A stretch of 43,681 nucleotides of DNA from contig PGZE01000022.1 of assembly GCA_002840015.1 (NCBI GenBank), positions 9,105 through 52,785 of the forward strand, read 5' to 3'. The notes beneath the pieces were generated by a model. The model had not been told where the DNA came from and ran no database searches. It saw only the letters and a list, made by a program, of their open reading frames with translations. The translations under genes and the position numbers were made by a program. Below, one piece after another: positions 22,953-32,030 of the stretch; the stretch's first letter is position 1, and the number at the start of each line of letters is the position of its first letter. The DNA is from Gammaproteobacteria bacterium HGW-Gammaproteobacteria-2. GTDB taxonomy: Bacteria > Pseudomonadota > Gammaproteobacteria > Xanthomonadales > Xanthomonadaceae.

Positions 22953-24083
22953 ATGCCCGAACAGCCACAACCCGACCGCGTGCTCATGCTTGCTGACGCT
23001 TGCGTGCAATGCGGCCTGTGCCTGCCGCATTGCCCCACCTATGCCCTAACCGGCGATGAATCCGAGTCGCCGCGTGGCCGCATCGCCATCGCCCGTGCGC
23101 TGGCCGATGGCCGGTTGGCAGCAGAGCCCAGTGCCGATGCTGCGCTGGATCATTGCCTGGGCTGCCGCCGCTGCGAGGTGGTGTGCCCGGCGCATGTGGC
23201 CTTTGCGCCGCTGCTGCTGGAAACACGCAGCCGACAACGCCGCCGACGCGGGGCATCACTGCGCCAGCACGCACTGGAATGGTTGACTGCGCATCCGGCA
23301 TTGCTGGCCCGGCTGTTGCGCTTGGCGCGCTGGCTGGCGCCGGTATTGCCCACCGCCCTTCGCCGGGAGTTGCCCCCACGCGTGGTTCAGCACCCATCCC
23401 CGGCAACCGCGAGCACCGGCGCCGAGCCCATCGCCATCTTCAGCGGCTGCATTGCCCGCGCCTACGATGCTGAACTGTCATCGGCGCTGGACCAGTTGCT
23501 GATTGCCACCGGCTTCGCGCCACAGCGGCCCACGCAGCAAACCTGCTGTGGCACCCTGCACTTGCATGCCGGCAACGTGGCGCAGGCAGCGGCGTTGGCA
23601 AAAACCAATGCGCATGCATTCGCCGGATACAGCACCGTGGTGTGTACCGCGTCGGGTTGCCATGCGGCGTTGGCTGATGCCTTGACACCCGCGCAACGGC
23701 TGCGCGATGCCCTTGATGTGCTGGCCGAACGCGCCGACCGGCTGCATTTTCGTGCAGCCAGCGGCCCGGTGGCGCTGCATCTGCCATGCAGCCAACAAAC
23801 CGTGGTCGGCAGTGAAGCCGCGCTGCGCCAATTGTTTGCCCGCATCCCCGGAATACATTTGATTGAACTGCGCGGCATGGGTTGCTGCGGCGCGGCCGGC
23901 ACCCACATGCTCGATCAACCGGCACGCGCGGCGGCACTACGCGCGCCGTTGCTGCAAGCCGCCAGCGCCGGTGGTGCGGGTATCATGGTGACCGCCAATA
24001 TCGGTTGCCGCCTGCATCTCGCCGCTGGCAGCGATATCGAGGTCGTCCATCCCATCGTATTTCTGGCTCGGCACCTGTCATGA
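22953..24083 (+). CDS. GlcF-like (Fe-S)-binding oxidoreductase subunit
   Basis: The 376-residue protein has two ferredoxin-type 4Fe-4S motifs at the N-terminus ([12 protein letters not shown] at about 18-29 and [12 protein letters not shown] at about 69-80) and two cysteine-rich CCG domains ([12 protein letters not shown] and [12 protein letters not shown]). This is the architecture of glycolate oxidase subunit GlcF and related heterodisulfide reductase-type proteins. No GlcD/GlcE partner is adjacent, so the electron donor is unknown. The stop overlaps the coq7 start (ATGA), implying coupled translation. The ATG at 22953 is chosen by the motif distance; no good Shine-Dalgarno site is seen. 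Confidence 0.88.
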   Translation: MPEQPQPDRVLMLADACVQCGLCLPHCPTYALTGDESESPRGRIAIARALADGRLAAEPSADAALDHCLGCRRCEVVCPAHVAFAPLLLETRSRQRRRRGASLRQHALEWLTAHPALLARLLRLARWLAPVLPTALRRELPPRVVQHPSPATASTGAEPIAIFSGCIARAYDAELSSALDQLLIATGFAPQRPTQQTCCGTLHLHAGNVAQAAALAKTNAHAFAGYSTVVCTASGCHAALADALTPAQRLRDALDVLAERADRLHFRAASGPVALHLPCSQQTVVGSEAALRQLFARIPGIHLIELRGMGCCGAAGTHMLDQPARAAALRAPLLQAASAGGAGIMVTANIGCRLHLAAGSDIEVVHPIVFLARHLS

Positions 24084-24724
24084 CCCCTACCCGCCACTAC
24101 CGATTCATCGACCGCCTGCTGATTGAGGCCAATCATGCGCTGGCCACCGTATTCGCGCCGGCACAGGCGGCGCGTGCCAACCCGGCGAGCGCTGTTGCCG
24201 AGGTTGAACTGGACGCCACTGAGCAGCGTCACGCCGCCGGCCTGATGCGAATCAATCACACCGGGGAGATCTGTGCACAGGCCTTGTACATGGGCCAGGC
24301 CGCTGTCGCACGCGATGAATCGACGCGAACCCAATTGCTGCATGCTGCACAAGAAGAAACCGATCATCTGGCCTGGTGCGCGCAGCGGCTGGATGAGCTC
24401 GACAGCCACCCCAGCGTGTTCAACCCGTTGTGGTACGCCGGCAGCCATGCCATCGGCGTGCTCGCCGGCCTGCGCGGTGATGGCTGGAACCTTGGCTTTG
24501 TGGTCGAAACCGAACGCCAGGTGGAAGCGCACCTGGCCGAACACCTGCACACTCTGCCGGCCGGCGATGCACGCAGCCGCGCGATTGTGGAAGTAATGAA
24601 GGCCGATGAAGCACGGCATGCCGACAACGCGCTGAATGCCGGCGCACGCACCCTGCCAACGCCGATCCCGCAGGCGATGGCGGCGGTATCAAAACTGATG
24701 AAGTTGATCGCCTACCGGATTTGA
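24080..24724 (+). CDS. coq7: Demethoxyubiquinone hydroxylase
   Basis: Coq7 adds the C6 hydroxyl in ubiquinone biosynthesis, using a di-iron centre at the inner membrane. The 214-residue protein has the iron ligands in [26 protein letters not shown] and KADEARHA, as in bacterial Coq7 (the alternative to UbiF). The start is the ATG at 24080, overlapping the upstream Fe-S gene by 4 bp; the larger open frame starting further left is not used. The pairing with the Fe-S gene suggests a shared redox role, which is inference. Confidence 0.93.
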   Translation: MTPTRHYRFIDRLLIEANHALATVFAPAQAARANPASAVAEVELDATEQRHAAGLMRINHTGEICAQALYMGQAAVARDESTRTQLLHAAQEETDHLAWCAQRLDELDSHPSVFNPLWYAGSHAIGVLAGLRGDGWNLGFVVETERQVEAHLAEHLHTLPAGDARSRAIVEVMKADEARHADNALNAGARTLPTPIPQAMAAVSKLMKLIAYRI

Positions 24725-24733
24725 TCCTGACGC

Positions 24734-24747
24734 CGGTCGGCCGACCG
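24734..24747. repeat. Perfect 14-bp palindrome between convergent coq7 and speD
   Basis: CGGTCGG followed directly by CCGACCG forms a perfect palindrome 10 bp after the coq7 stop, followed by CTCCCACAG, which resembles the arm of the REP-like elements. It may serve as a bidirectional transcription end for coq7 and speD, but no strong T-run follows. The rest of 24725-24824 shows no gene. Confidence 0.45.
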
Positions 24748-24824
24748 CTCCCACAGAAAAGCGGCGATGTGGCCTCGTAGGAGGCAACGGCGTTACTCGC
24801 TGCTGCCAATCCGTGCCCTGACGC

Positions 24825-25616
24825 TCACACCAGATTGCGGCCGTGGAACAGTTCCTCGATCTCCTGCTTCACCTGTGCCTCGACCCGAATGCGGTCCTTG
24901 AAACCGAGATTTCTGGCCCTTTCCTCGAACAGGTAGGTGTCGAGGTCGAACTCTTTCAGGTGCATCTTGGTGTGGAAGATGTTTTCCTGGTAGACGTTGA
25001 CATCAAACATCTCGTAGCGTGAACGGATCGCCTTCGACAAAAACTCCTGGATCGAGTTGATCTTGTGGTCGATGTAATGCTTCTTGCCCTTGATGTCGCG
25101 GGTGAAGCCGCGCACCCGGTAATCCATGATTACGATATCCGACTCGAAGCTCTCGATCAGGTAATTCAGCGCCTTCAGCGGCGAAATCACGCCACAGGTT
25201 GAAACATCGATATCGGCGCGGAAGGTGGCAATACCATTGTGTGGATGGGTTTCCGGATAGGTGTGTACCGTGATGTGGCTTTTGTCCAGATGCGCCACCA
25301 CCGCATCCGACAATAATTGCTTGCCAGCCGCTTTTTTGTCGATCACCGGTTCCTCGGAGATCAACATCGTCACCGACGCGCCCTGCGGATCGTAATCCTG
25401 GCGCGCGACGTTGAGCACGTTGGCGCCAATGATATTGGCGACCTCGGTCAGTATCTCGGTCAGGCGATCCGCATTGTAGGCTTCATCGATGTACTCGATG
25501 TAGCGGCGGCGCTGGTCTTCGTTCACGGCGTAGCACACGTCGTAGATATTGAAGCTCAGCGACTTGGTCAGGTTGTTGAAGCCTTGCAGCTTCAAGCGTG
25601 GAATAGGCTTGACCAC
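24825..25616 (-). CDS. speD: S-adenosylmethionine decarboxylase proenzyme
   Basis: SpeD decarboxylates SAM to supply the aminopropyl group for spermidine. The enzyme is a pyruvoyl protein made by self-cleavage. The 263-residue product matches E. coli-type SpeD closely ([48 protein letters not shown]). The processing site is before Ser113 in [13 protein letters not shown]. The start is taken as GTG at 25616 ([13 protein letters not shown]), with GGGAG upstream, instead of a TTG nine codons earlier. No speE is visible here. Confidence 0.95.
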   Translation of the reverse strand: MVKPIPRLKLQGFNNLTKSLSFNIYDVCYAVNEDQRRRYIEYIDEAYNADRLTEILTEVANIIGANVLNVARQDYDPQGASVTMLISEEPVIDKKAAGKQLLSDAVVAHLDKSHITVHTYPETHPHNGIATFRADIDVSTCGVISPLKALNYLIESFESDIVIMDYRVRGFTRDIKGKKHYIDHKINSIQEFLSKAIRSRYEMFDVNVYQENIFHTKMHLKEFDLDTYLFEERARNLGFKDRIRVEAQVKQEIEELFHGRNLV

Positions 25617-25651
25617 TTCGACACAACTCCCGACAAGGAACAAGGGCGCGC

Positions 25652-25681
25652 ATTATCCGGTATAAAGGGACTTCGCACCAA
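25652..25681 (-). promoter_or_regulatory. Candidate speD promoter
   Basis: On the minus strand a TTGGTG box (25681-25676), an 18-bp spacer and a GATAAT box (25657-25652) lie about 36 bp upstream of the GTG of speD. The -10 match is good and the -35 weak. The 293-bp gap to the crp-like gene also contains GTGAATGTTCAC (25803-25814), a short inverted repeat that could be an operator but is not a clear CRP site. An open frame at 25653-25862 has no convincing start and is not called. Confidence 0.35.
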
Positions 25682-25850
25682 CATTGTACCGAACCAGTGC
25701 TTTACCGCTGCTGCAATCGTGCGATGGCCTGAATTTCCGAATTTCCCCGTTTGCTCTCTCACGATGCATTGCGAAGGCGTGTTGACCCCGATTGTTATCG
25801 CCGTGAATGTTCACCACGCGGTGCAACGGCTCCAGCGGCTGCGTTGAATA

Positions 25851-25879
25851 TTGATAGATCACGCAATGCAGCCTAAGCT
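25851..25879 (+). promoter_or_regulatory. Weak candidate promoter of the Clp gene
   Basis: TTGATA (25851-25856), a 17-bp spacer and TAAGCT (25874-25879) precede the Clp start by about 30 bp. The -35 box is close to consensus and the -10 is poor, so the assignment is tentative. Confidence 0.25.
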
Positions 25880-25909
25880 AAAACCGTATTAACCAATTGA
25901 GTGTCCATC

Positions 25910-26605
25910 ATGGCTGCACGTCCGACATTGTTGCAACCGCACGCCCAGCGCTCTGGCCTGTTCAGCCCGCTGGCCCCCGACCGCTCGGTTTTCGACAAAT
26001 TTCTGGCGCATTGCCACTGTCGCCGCTATCCCAATCGCACCGAGATCTTTCGCCCTGGCGACCCGGCCAACACCCTGTATTACGTCATCAGCGGCTCGCT
26101 GAGTGTAATCAGCGAGGAGGCCGACGGCCGCGAACTGGTGCTCAGTTATATCAATCCCGGCGAGTTTGTCGGCGAGCTGGGCCTGTTCGTTGATGCCGAA
26201 CGACGCGAAGTGCAGTTACGCACGCGCAGCGCCTGTGAACTGGCCGAAATCAGCTACGAGCGCCTGCTGGCATTGTTCAACGGTCCGCTGATGATGGAAT
26301 GTCCGCGCATCCTGTATGCGATCGGCGCACAGATTTCCAAGCGCCTGCTCGATACCAGCCGCAAGGCCAGCAGCCTTGCATTCCTCGATGTCAGTGGCCG
26401 GATCATGCGTACCCTGCTTGATCTGTGCCAGGAACCCGACGCCATGACTCACCCGCAAGGTACCCAGATCAAGGTGTCGCGGCAGGAGCTGGCGCGGATC
26501 GTGGGTTGCTCGCGCGAGATGGCCGGCCGTGTACTCAAGCAGATGGAAGACCAGGGTCTGTTGACCGCGCATGGCAAAACAGTGGTGGTTTTCGGTACTC
26601 GCTGA
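25910..26605 (+). CDS. clp: CRP/FNR family regulator, Clp-type
   Basis: The 231-residue regulator aligns along its length with the Xanthomonas CRP-like protein Clp: RRYPNRTEIFRPGDPA, TLYYVISGSLSVISEE, GEFVGELGLFV, ILYAIGAQISKRLLDT and the helix-turn-helix VSRQELARIVGCSREMAGR. Clp is known in Xanthomonas to bind DNA without cAMP and to be inhibited by c-di-GMP; the conserved glutamate of the RREVQL segment (residue 100) is kept. With two GGDEF genes in this window that regulation is plausible here. The ATG at 25910 is chosen over a GTG at 25901. It converges with the pgpC-like gene, with 22 bp between stops. Confidence 0.9.
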   Translation: MAARPTLLQPHAQRSGLFSPLAPDRSVFDKFLAHCHCRRYPNRTEIFRPGDPANTLYYVISGSLSVISEEADGRELVLSYINPGEFVGELGLFVDAERREVQLRTRSACELAEISYERLLALFNGPLMMECPRILYAIGAQISKRLLDTSRKASSLAFLDVSGRIMRTLLDLCQEPDAMTHPQGTQIKVSRQELARIVGCSREMAGRVLKQMEDQGLLTAHGKTVVVFGTR

Positions 26606-26627
26606 GGCGGCACCTTGTACAACAGGC

Positions 26628-27281
26628 TCAGTCGCGCAGCAACTCGAACTCGCCCAGCGCCCTACGAACCCGACGCAGCGACTGCGCCGATGGCTCCACC
26701 AGCACGCGCTGGTGGGCGGCCAGCAACATCGGCAGATCCTTGCTGCTGTCGCTGTATGTGGCATCGAACGGTGGCTCAACCCCTGCCCGTGCCAGCGCCC
26801 ACAGTTTGCGTGGGCCGAAACAATGAAAGGCCCACAACCAGCCGCCAACACCACGGCGTAGCTGCGATCCGATGATCGCGCAGACTGGCGGCCCGTCGAT
26901 AGCTACCCAGATCGCGTGCGCCAACGATTCATTCGCTGCGGTGACGATATACACCCGATCACCGGCTGCCAGATGCGCGCGCAAGCGTTGCATCGCCACC
27001 TGGATAACCCGGCGCTGCGGGTCGCGGGTAAAGTCCGCGACAAACGCGGCGCAGGCCTGCTGATACTCAGCCTTGCTGCGCCCAACCGTGGCCAGCCAGA
27101 GAAAGACCGTGGCCGGCAGCCGCGCCGTGCGCCACCACAAAAACCCCAGAATCAGCGGCAACGCCAGCAGCGCCACCACCCGGCGCCACATGCTGGCGAA
27201 TATCAGCCGGCGCAACAAGCTGGAAACGCAGTCACCGCGAATCAGGGTGCCATCGAAATCAAACAATACGACCCGGCTCAC
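26628..27281 (-). CDS. HAD phosphatase, PgpC-like
   Basis: The 217-residue protein is a HAD-IB phosphohydrolase: DFDGTL (catalytic Asp8 and Asp10), TAANES as motif II, and [12 protein letters not shown] as motif IV. A membrane-apposed hydrophobic stretch lies at about 30-65 ([16 protein letters not shown]), and the pattern [11 protein letters not shown] and YSDS matches E. coli phosphatidylglycerophosphatase C (YfhB), which makes phosphatidylglycerol. The start is a GTG at 27281 overlapping the trpC stop (GTGA), so it is translated with trpC. Substrate assignment is moderate. Confidence 0.75.
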   Translation of the reverse strand: MSRVVLFDFDGTLIRGDCVSSLLRRLIFASMWRRVVALLALPLILGFLWWRTARLPATVFLWLATVGRSKAEYQQACAAFVADFTRDPQRRVIQVAMQRLRAHLAAGDRVYIVTAANESLAHAIWVAIDGPPVCAIIGSQLRRGVGGWLWAFHCFGPRKLWALARAGVEPPFDATYSDSSKDLPMLLAAHQRVLVEPSAQSLRRVRRALGEFELLRD

Positions 27282-28066
27282 GCGAACAGACGCGCCAACT
27301 CGGCGCCCGGATCGGGCGCACGCATGAACGCCTCGCCGACCAGAAAGGCATGCACATCGGCGGCGCGCATGCGTTGCACATCGGCGCGGCTGTGGATGCC
27401 GCTTTCGGTCACCAGCAGGCGATCACCGGGCACCGCATCCTTCATGGCAAGCGTGGTATCGAGCGACACCTCGAAGCTGCGCAGATTGCGGTTGTTGATG
27501 CCGATCAGCGGCACCGGCACCTGCAAGGCACGCTCCAGTTCATCCAGATCGTGGACCTCGACCAGTACATCCATCCCAAGGTCCATCGCCAGGCTCGACA
27601 GCGCCACCAACGCATCATCAGCAAGCGCGGCAACGATCAGCAGAATGCAGTCGGCGCCCAACACCCGCGCCTCAACCACCTGATAGGCATCAATGGTGAA
27701 ATCCTTGCGCAGCACTGGCAAGGTGCAGGCAGCGCGCGCGGCACGCAGGTAATCATCGGCACCCTGGAAATAATCGATGTCGGTGAGCACCGACAAACAG
27801 GCCGCGCCACCGGCGGCATAACTGCGGGCAATCGCGTCGGGCTGGAAATCGGCACGGATCACGCCCTTGGATGGCGAGGCTTTCTTGATTTCGGCAATCA
27901 CCGCCGCGTCACCGACGGCGATGCGCGCCTGCAACGTGCTGGCAAATCCGCGACACGCCGGCATATCCGCCGCACGCGCCTGCAACTCGGCCAACGGCAC
28001 ACGGCCCAGGCGTTCCGCCACTTCCTCGCGCTTGCGCCGGCAGATGGCGGCAAGGATATCGCTCAC
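27278..28066 (-). CDS. trpC: Indole-3-glycerol phosphate synthase
   Basis: TrpC closes the indole ring in tryptophan synthesis, converting CdRP to indole-3-glycerol phosphate. The 262-residue (beta/alpha)8 protein has the conserved [28 protein letters not shown] and ESGI motifs. It is a separate enzyme, not fused to TrpF. The start is GTG at 28066, 4 bp after the stop of the NahD-like gene. It overlaps the downstream phosphatase. Confidence 0.96.
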   Translation of the reverse strand: MSDILAAICRRKREEVAERLGRVPLAELQARAADMPACRGFASTLQARIAVGDAAVIAEIKKASPSKGVIRADFQPDAIARSYAAGGAACLSVLTDIDYFQGADDYLRAARAACTLPVLRKDFTIDAYQVVEARVLGADCILLIVAALADDALVALSSLAMDLGMDVLVEVHDLDELERALQVPVPLIGINNRNLRSFEVSLDTTLAMKDAVPGDRLLVTESGIHSRADVQRMRAADVHAFLVGEAFMRAPDPGAELARLFA

Positions 28067-28070
28067 GCGC

Positions 28071-28670
28071 TCAGGCTCCCGCTGTCAGTGCGGCACGCAC
28101 GAAGTCCAGGCGATCCTGGCCCCAGAACATGTCCTCGCCGACGAAAAATGTCGGCACCCCGAACGCGCCGCGCGTTACCGCTTCCTCAGTGGTCTGGCGC
28201 AATGCCTCCTTGACTTCGGCATCCTCAGCCAATGCCAGCGCCTGCGCCGGATCAACGCCAGCACGGGTGACCACCTGCGCGATCACGGCCGGGTCGGTGA
28301 GGTTAAGCCCCTCCACCCAGATTGCCTCGAACATCGCCTCGACATAACCAATGAAGGCCTCGGGCTGACGCAGCAGCAATCCGGTGGCGATGCGCTGATG
28401 CAGCAGCGTACTGAACGGAAAATGCGGATTGAGCCGGAACGGCACCTGATAATGCGCAGCATAACGGGCCAGATCACCCAGCAGATACTTGCCTTTCGCC
28501 GGCACCTCGATCGGCGCACGATTGCCGGTGGCCTTGTGGATGGCGCCAACCAGCACCGGCCGCCAGTTGATGCGCGCACCGGTTTGCGCCGCAATTTTCG
28601 GCAACTGGGTATAGGCAAGGTAGGACGGTGGGCTGATCAGATCAAAATAAAAATCGACAGTCTGGCTCAT
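28071..28670 (-). CDS. 2-hydroxychromene-2-carboxylate isomerase-like (NahD/DsbA family)
   Basis: The 199-residue protein has a thioredoxin-like fold with an inserted helical domain, as in NahD and kappa-class glutathione transferases. The N-terminal [15 protein letters not shown] places the glutathione-activating serine at residue 16 (ISPPS). [19 protein letters not shown] is the typical C-terminal motif. NahD isomerises 2-hydroxychromene-2-carboxylate in naphthalene degradation, but no other catabolic gene is nearby, so the substrate is unknown. It lies between trpD and trpC on the same strand. Confidence 0.88.
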   Translation of the reverse strand: MSQTVDFYFDLISPPSYLAYTQLPKIAAQTGARINWRPVLVGAIHKATGNRAPIEVPAKGKYLLGDLARYAAHYQVPFRLNPHFPFSTLLHQRIATGLLLRQPEAFIGYVEAMFEAIWVEGLNLTDPAVIAQVVTRAGVDPAQALALAEDAEVKEALRQTTEEAVTRGAFGVPTFFVGEDMFWGQDRLDFVRAALTAGA

Positions 28671-28744
28671 CGGAAAACCTGCATAACAAATTGAACTGCC
28701 ACTTTACCGGATAGTGGCTCGGCCCGCGCTGCTTCGTGCCTGAT

Positions 28745-29800
28745 TCAATCCGCGATTTTGCAGTGCGCTCGTGCCTGGTGGGCCTGGGTAAGCGCCACAA
28801 ACTCATGCAATTTGGCCATGGCCGCACCACTGGCCAGCGCCGCGCGGGCCAGCGCGATACCCTCGGCAATCGAGTCGCCCAGACCAGCCACATACAGCGC
28901 GGCACCGGCATTGAGCGCCACGATTTCGCGTGGCAGGCCATCGACGTTGTTCAGTGCCTCAAGCAACATCGTTTTGGATTGCTCGACGTTTTCCACCCTG
29001 AGGTTGCGACTGGCCGCCATCGCGATACCGAAATCTTCCGGGTGGATTTCGTACTCACGCACCTGGCCATCACGCAGTTCGCCTACCAGCGTTCCCGCAC
29101 CCAAGGTAATTTCGTCCATGCCGTCACGGCCCCATACCACCAGCGCCCGCTTCGCCCCGAGTTGCTGCAACACGCGCACCTGGATGCCGACCAGATCGGG
29201 ATGGAATACGCCCATCACGATATTCGGCGCACCGGCCGGGTTGGTCAGCGGGCCGAGAATATTGAACAGCGTACGCACGCCCATTTCGCGGCGCACCGGC
29301 GCCACATTTTTCATCGCCGGGTGATGCACCGGCGCATACATGAAACCGATGCCGGCCGCATCGATGCACTCGCCCACGCACGCTGGCGACAGCTCGATCG
29401 CTGCGCCCAGCGATTCCAGCACATCGGCGCTGCCGGATTTGGAACTGACACTGCGATTGCCGTGTTTGGCGACCTTGGCACCCGCCGCCGCCACCACGAA
29501 CATCGAGGCGGTGGAAATGTTGAAGGTGTTGGAGCCATCGCCACCGGTGCCGACGATATCGACCAGCGTGCTGGCATCGGCAACACTCACTTTTTCCGCC
29601 AGTTCGCGCATCACTGTTGCCGCACCGGCGATCTCGCCCACGGTTTCCTTTTTCACCCGCAAGCCGGTAAGGATGGCCGCCGTCATCACCGGGCTAAGCT
29701 CGCCGCGCATGATGCAACGCATGAGATGCACCATTTCATCGTGGAAAATTTCGCGATGCTCAATAGTGCGCTGCAACGCTTCCTGTGGGGTAATCGACAT
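28745..29800 (-). CDS. trpD: Anthranilate phosphoribosyltransferase
   Basis: TrpD joins anthranilate to PRPP in the second step of tryptophan synthesis. The 351-residue enzyme shows the PRPP-binding [16 protein letters not shown] segment, [18 protein letters not shown], and [10 protein letters not shown]. The ATG at 29800 ([11 protein letters not shown]) is preferred to one 18 codons earlier: AGGAG lies nine bases upstream. It begins 71 bp after trpG. Confidence 0.96.
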   Translation of the reverse strand: MSITPQEALQRTIEHREIFHDEMVHLMRCIMRGELSPVMTAAILTGLRVKKETVGEIAGAATVMRELAEKVSVADASTLVDIVGTGGDGSNTFNISTASMFVVAAAGAKVAKHGNRSVSSKSGSADVLESLGAAIELSPACVGECIDAAGIGFMYAPVHHPAMKNVAPVRREMGVRTLFNILGPLTNPAGAPNIVMGVFHPDLVGIQVRVLQQLGAKRALVVWGRDGMDEITLGAGTLVGELRDGQVREYEIHPEDFGIAMAASRNLRVENVEQSKTMLLEALNNVDGLPREIVALNAGAALYVAGLGDSIAEGIALARAALASGAAMAKLHEFVALTQAHQARAHCKIAD

Positions 29801-29871
29801 GAGCTCCATCTCCTGTGGTGTTTGCCGTGGCTGCCTGTGCAGAGGCTCGATCAATCGCCCCCTGCGTAAAC

Positions 29872-30465
29872 TTATGCCGCCAACTGCTGTGGCTGCAGAA
29901 AATTGCGCAACAGCGCATGGCCGTGCTGGGTGAGGATCGATTCCGGGTGAAACTGCACGCCCTCAACGGCCAACGTACGGTGACGCAGGCCCATTATTTC
30001 ATCGAAGCCGCCGTCAGGCGACTGCGTCCACGCCGTCACTTCCAGACACTCGGGCAACGACGCCCGCTCGACCACCAGCGAATGGTAGCGCGTGGCCTCG
30101 AACGGATTGGGCAAGCCGGCAAACACGCCGACCCCGGTGTGATGGATCATCGATGTCTTGCCGTGCATGATCGCCTTGGCGCGCACCACCGTACCGCCAA
30201 ATGCCTGCCCCAGTGCCTGATGGCCGAGGCAAACGCCGAAGATCGGCACCCGACCGGCCAGCGTGGCGATCAGCTCCAGCGACACCCCGGCCTCGTTCGG
30301 CGTACACGGCCCCGGCGAAATCACGATGCGGGCGGGCGCCAGCGCCGCAATCTGCGCCACATCCAATTCATCGTTGCGTACCACTTTCACGTCCTCGCCC
30401 AACTCCTGCAGGTACTGCACGAGGTTCCAGGTGAATGAGTCGTAGTTGTCGATCATCAGCAGCAT
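29872..30465 (-). CDS. trpG: Anthranilate synthase glutamine amidotransferase subunit
   Basis: TrpG takes ammonia from glutamine and passes it to TrpE. The 197-residue protein has the nucleophile elbow [10 protein letters not shown] (Cys79) and the HPE triad residues His173 and Glu175. TrpE is not in the window. It could also serve aminodeoxychorismate synthase (PabA), as in many bacteria with one amphibolic gene. It is the first gene of the trpG-trpD-isomerase-trpC-phosphatase series. Confidence 0.94.
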   Translation of the reverse strand: MLLMIDNYDSFTWNLVQYLQELGEDVKVVRNDELDVAQIAALAPARIVISPGPCTPNEAGVSLELIATLAGRVPIFGVCLGHQALGQAFGGTVVRAKAIMHGKTSMIHHTGVGVFAGLPNPFEATRYHSLVVERASLPECLEVTAWTQSPDGGFDEIMGLRHRTLAVEGVQFHPESILTQHGHALLRNFLQPQQLAA

Positions 30466-30525
30466 TTGCGATGCATCCCATCCACTTATCAGTTATTCAT
30501 CGAGGCAGGCCGAATTAACAGGCCG

Positions 30526-30750
30526 TCAGAACACCCACAGGTTCCATGGCACCCAGAATAGCCCACCAGCCATCGACTCGGCCTGCCATTTTTGCACGCA
30601 TCCGAGCTTTTTTAGCAACGTAGACTTGCGTGTGTCGCACACGCCGGAAGGGGGCTGCCCACGCAACTGCCAGCGAATCAGACTGAAGCAGAGCAGGGAT
30701 GTGTAAGAATTGACAGATTGACCAGTCAACAGGGACGAAGGCAATAGCAT
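30526..30750 (-). other. Short ORF of possible phage origin at island edge
   Basis: A 74-codon open frame starts with the ATG at 30750, seven bases from the first codon of the truncated DUF4391 gene and on the other strand. Its C-terminal part (KKLGCVQKWQAESMAGG) recalls short Ash/icd-like proteins found with P4-type phage satellites. This is from memory and not verified. No ribosome binding site is seen, so it could be a remnant. The rest of 30466-30756 shows nothing else recognisable. Confidence 0.3.
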
Positions 30751-30756
30751 GGCGCC

Positions 30757-31155
30757 GTGCAATTTTCGATCCTTTTCGAGCTGACTTTCGAGGCGCGCGC
30801 GCAAGTAGTCGCCGCCTACAAGCGCCCTTGCGAGGCGGTTGCGACCCGCTGGACGCTCTCGGGCTACTTTGCCAGTGATTGGCAGCCAGCGCATTGCGAA
30901 CGTGCCACCATGCCGGTTGCACTGAACCTTGGGGGTTTGTACGTGCAACTGCTGCAACCGCTGACGCCACTGCCAGCACGCCCGCAGAAGTCGCTAGCCG
31001 CGCTGGTGGAACGTGTCACGAAAATGCAGGCCGCGCAGCGCGAGGTGGACAAGACCTTTGCGCGGCTTGAGCAAGAAAAGCAGTTCAATCGCAAAGTGGA
31101 GATCAACGCGACCTTGCGCCAACGCAAAGCCGAACTTGAAGGACTGACCCGATGA
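30757..31155 (+). pseudogene. 5'-truncated DUF4391 family gene
   Basis: The 132-codon frame resembles only the C-terminal half of DUF4391 proteins (about 220-250 residues in my recollection), which travel with type III restriction genes and helicases. Recognisable parts are ILFELTFEARAQVVAAYKRP, LNLGGLYVQLL and REKQFNRKVEINA-like EKQFNRKVEINATLRQRKAEL. The match begins within a few codons of position 30757, and an in-frame TAG lies at 30745; no N-terminal half is seen upstream in any frame. The 3' end overlaps dinD by ATGA. It is likely a decayed gene at the left edge of the island, and the SNF2-type helicase that often precedes such genes is missing. Confidence 0.65.
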
Positions 31156-32030
31156 CCGACAACCCGATCCAGGCGCTGAAGCGTTACTTCGACGGACTCG
31201 CTCTGCGCATGGATGGGCAAGGCATCGAGTTCTGGTTCGCCCGTGACCTGATGGAGCCGTTGGGTTACGCGCGCTGGGAGAACTTCCAGACCGCCATTCT
31301 ACGCGCCATCGATTCTTGCAGAACAACGGGTTACAACCCGGACGATCATTTTCGTGGCGTCACGAAAATGATCGAAGTGGGCAAGGGCGGCCAACGCCCT
31401 GTGGACGACTTCATGCTGACCCGCTATGCCTGCTACCTCATCGCCCAGAACGGCGATCCACGCAAGGCGGCCATCGCCTTCGCGCAAAGCTACTTCGCCG
31501 TCCAGACCCGTAAGCAAGAGCTGATCGAAGACCGTATGCGCCTGCAAGCGCGGCTGGAGGTACGGGGGCGGCTGCGCGAATCCGAGAAAATACTTTCGCA
31601 GAACATCTACGAGCGCGGCGTCGACGATGCCGGCTTCGGGCGCAACCGGGCAAAAGGCGATGACTCGCTGTTCGGCGGCAACACCACACAGATGATGAAA
31701 GAGCGCTACGGCATCTTGAAGTCACGGCCACTGGCCGACTTCCTGCCCACACCCGCCATCGCCGCCAAGAACCTGGCTACTGAGATGACCAACCACAACG
31801 TCATGCAGGACAACCTGCAAGGCGAAAACGCCATCACCGGCGAACATGTGCAGAACAACCAGAGCGTGCGGGACATGCTGGGCCGGCGTGGCATCAAACC
31901 CGAGCGACAGCCCGCACAATTAAGACATCAAGAAGCTGGAGCGTCGCGTCAAGTCCGACGAGAGGCGCCTGCAAAAACAGTCCGGGAAGCTACCGAAGCC
32001 GGGCAACGAGGATTGACATGGACAAACTGA
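31152..32030 (+). CDS. dinD: DinD-like DNA damage-inducible protein, frameshifted C-terminus
   Basis: The 292-codon frame is DinD-like (BRO/KilA-type N-domain, RLARQ-like RDLMEPLGYARWENF, RYACYLIAQNGDPRKAAIAFAQ, RRGIKPE). E. coli DinD is SOS-induced and inhibits RecA-dependent recombination. After about codon 255 the frame turns into unrelated residues, while the next frame encodes DIKKLERRVKSDERRLQ, the expected DinD tail, ending with a TGA at 32014 four bases before mod. This points to a one-base insertion near 31918-31923. The body should still be made, with a changed C-terminus, and the current frame reads into mod. Confidence 0.8.
   Translation: MTDNPIQALKRYFDGLALRMDGQGIEFWFARDLMEPLGYARWENFQTAILRAIDSCRTTGYNPDDHFRGVTKMIEVGKGGQRPVDDFMLTRYACYLIAQNGDPRKAAIAFAQSYFAVQTRKQELIEDRMRLQARLEVRGRLRESEKILSQNIYERGVDDAGFGRNRAKGDDSLFGGNTTQMMKERYGILKSRPLADFLPTPAIAAKNLATEMTNHNVMQDNLQGENAITGEHVQNNQSVRDMLGRRGIKPERQPAQLRHQEAGASRQVRREAPAKTVREATEAGQRGLTWTN

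Noticed and set aside
24725..24824. Full REP element after coq7
   Set aside because: Only a short palindrome and one partial arm (CTCCCACAG) are present; the shared core of the two good copies is missing.
25653..25862. 69-codon open frame between speD and clp
   Set aside because: No ribosome binding site or recognisable sequence; it overlaps the likely divergent promoters.
31152..32030. Programmed frameshift in dinD
   Set aside because: CAATTAAG is not a typical slippery heptamer for -1 slippage, and the -1 frame hits TAA at once; a simple insertion is more economical, although +1 slippage is not excluded.
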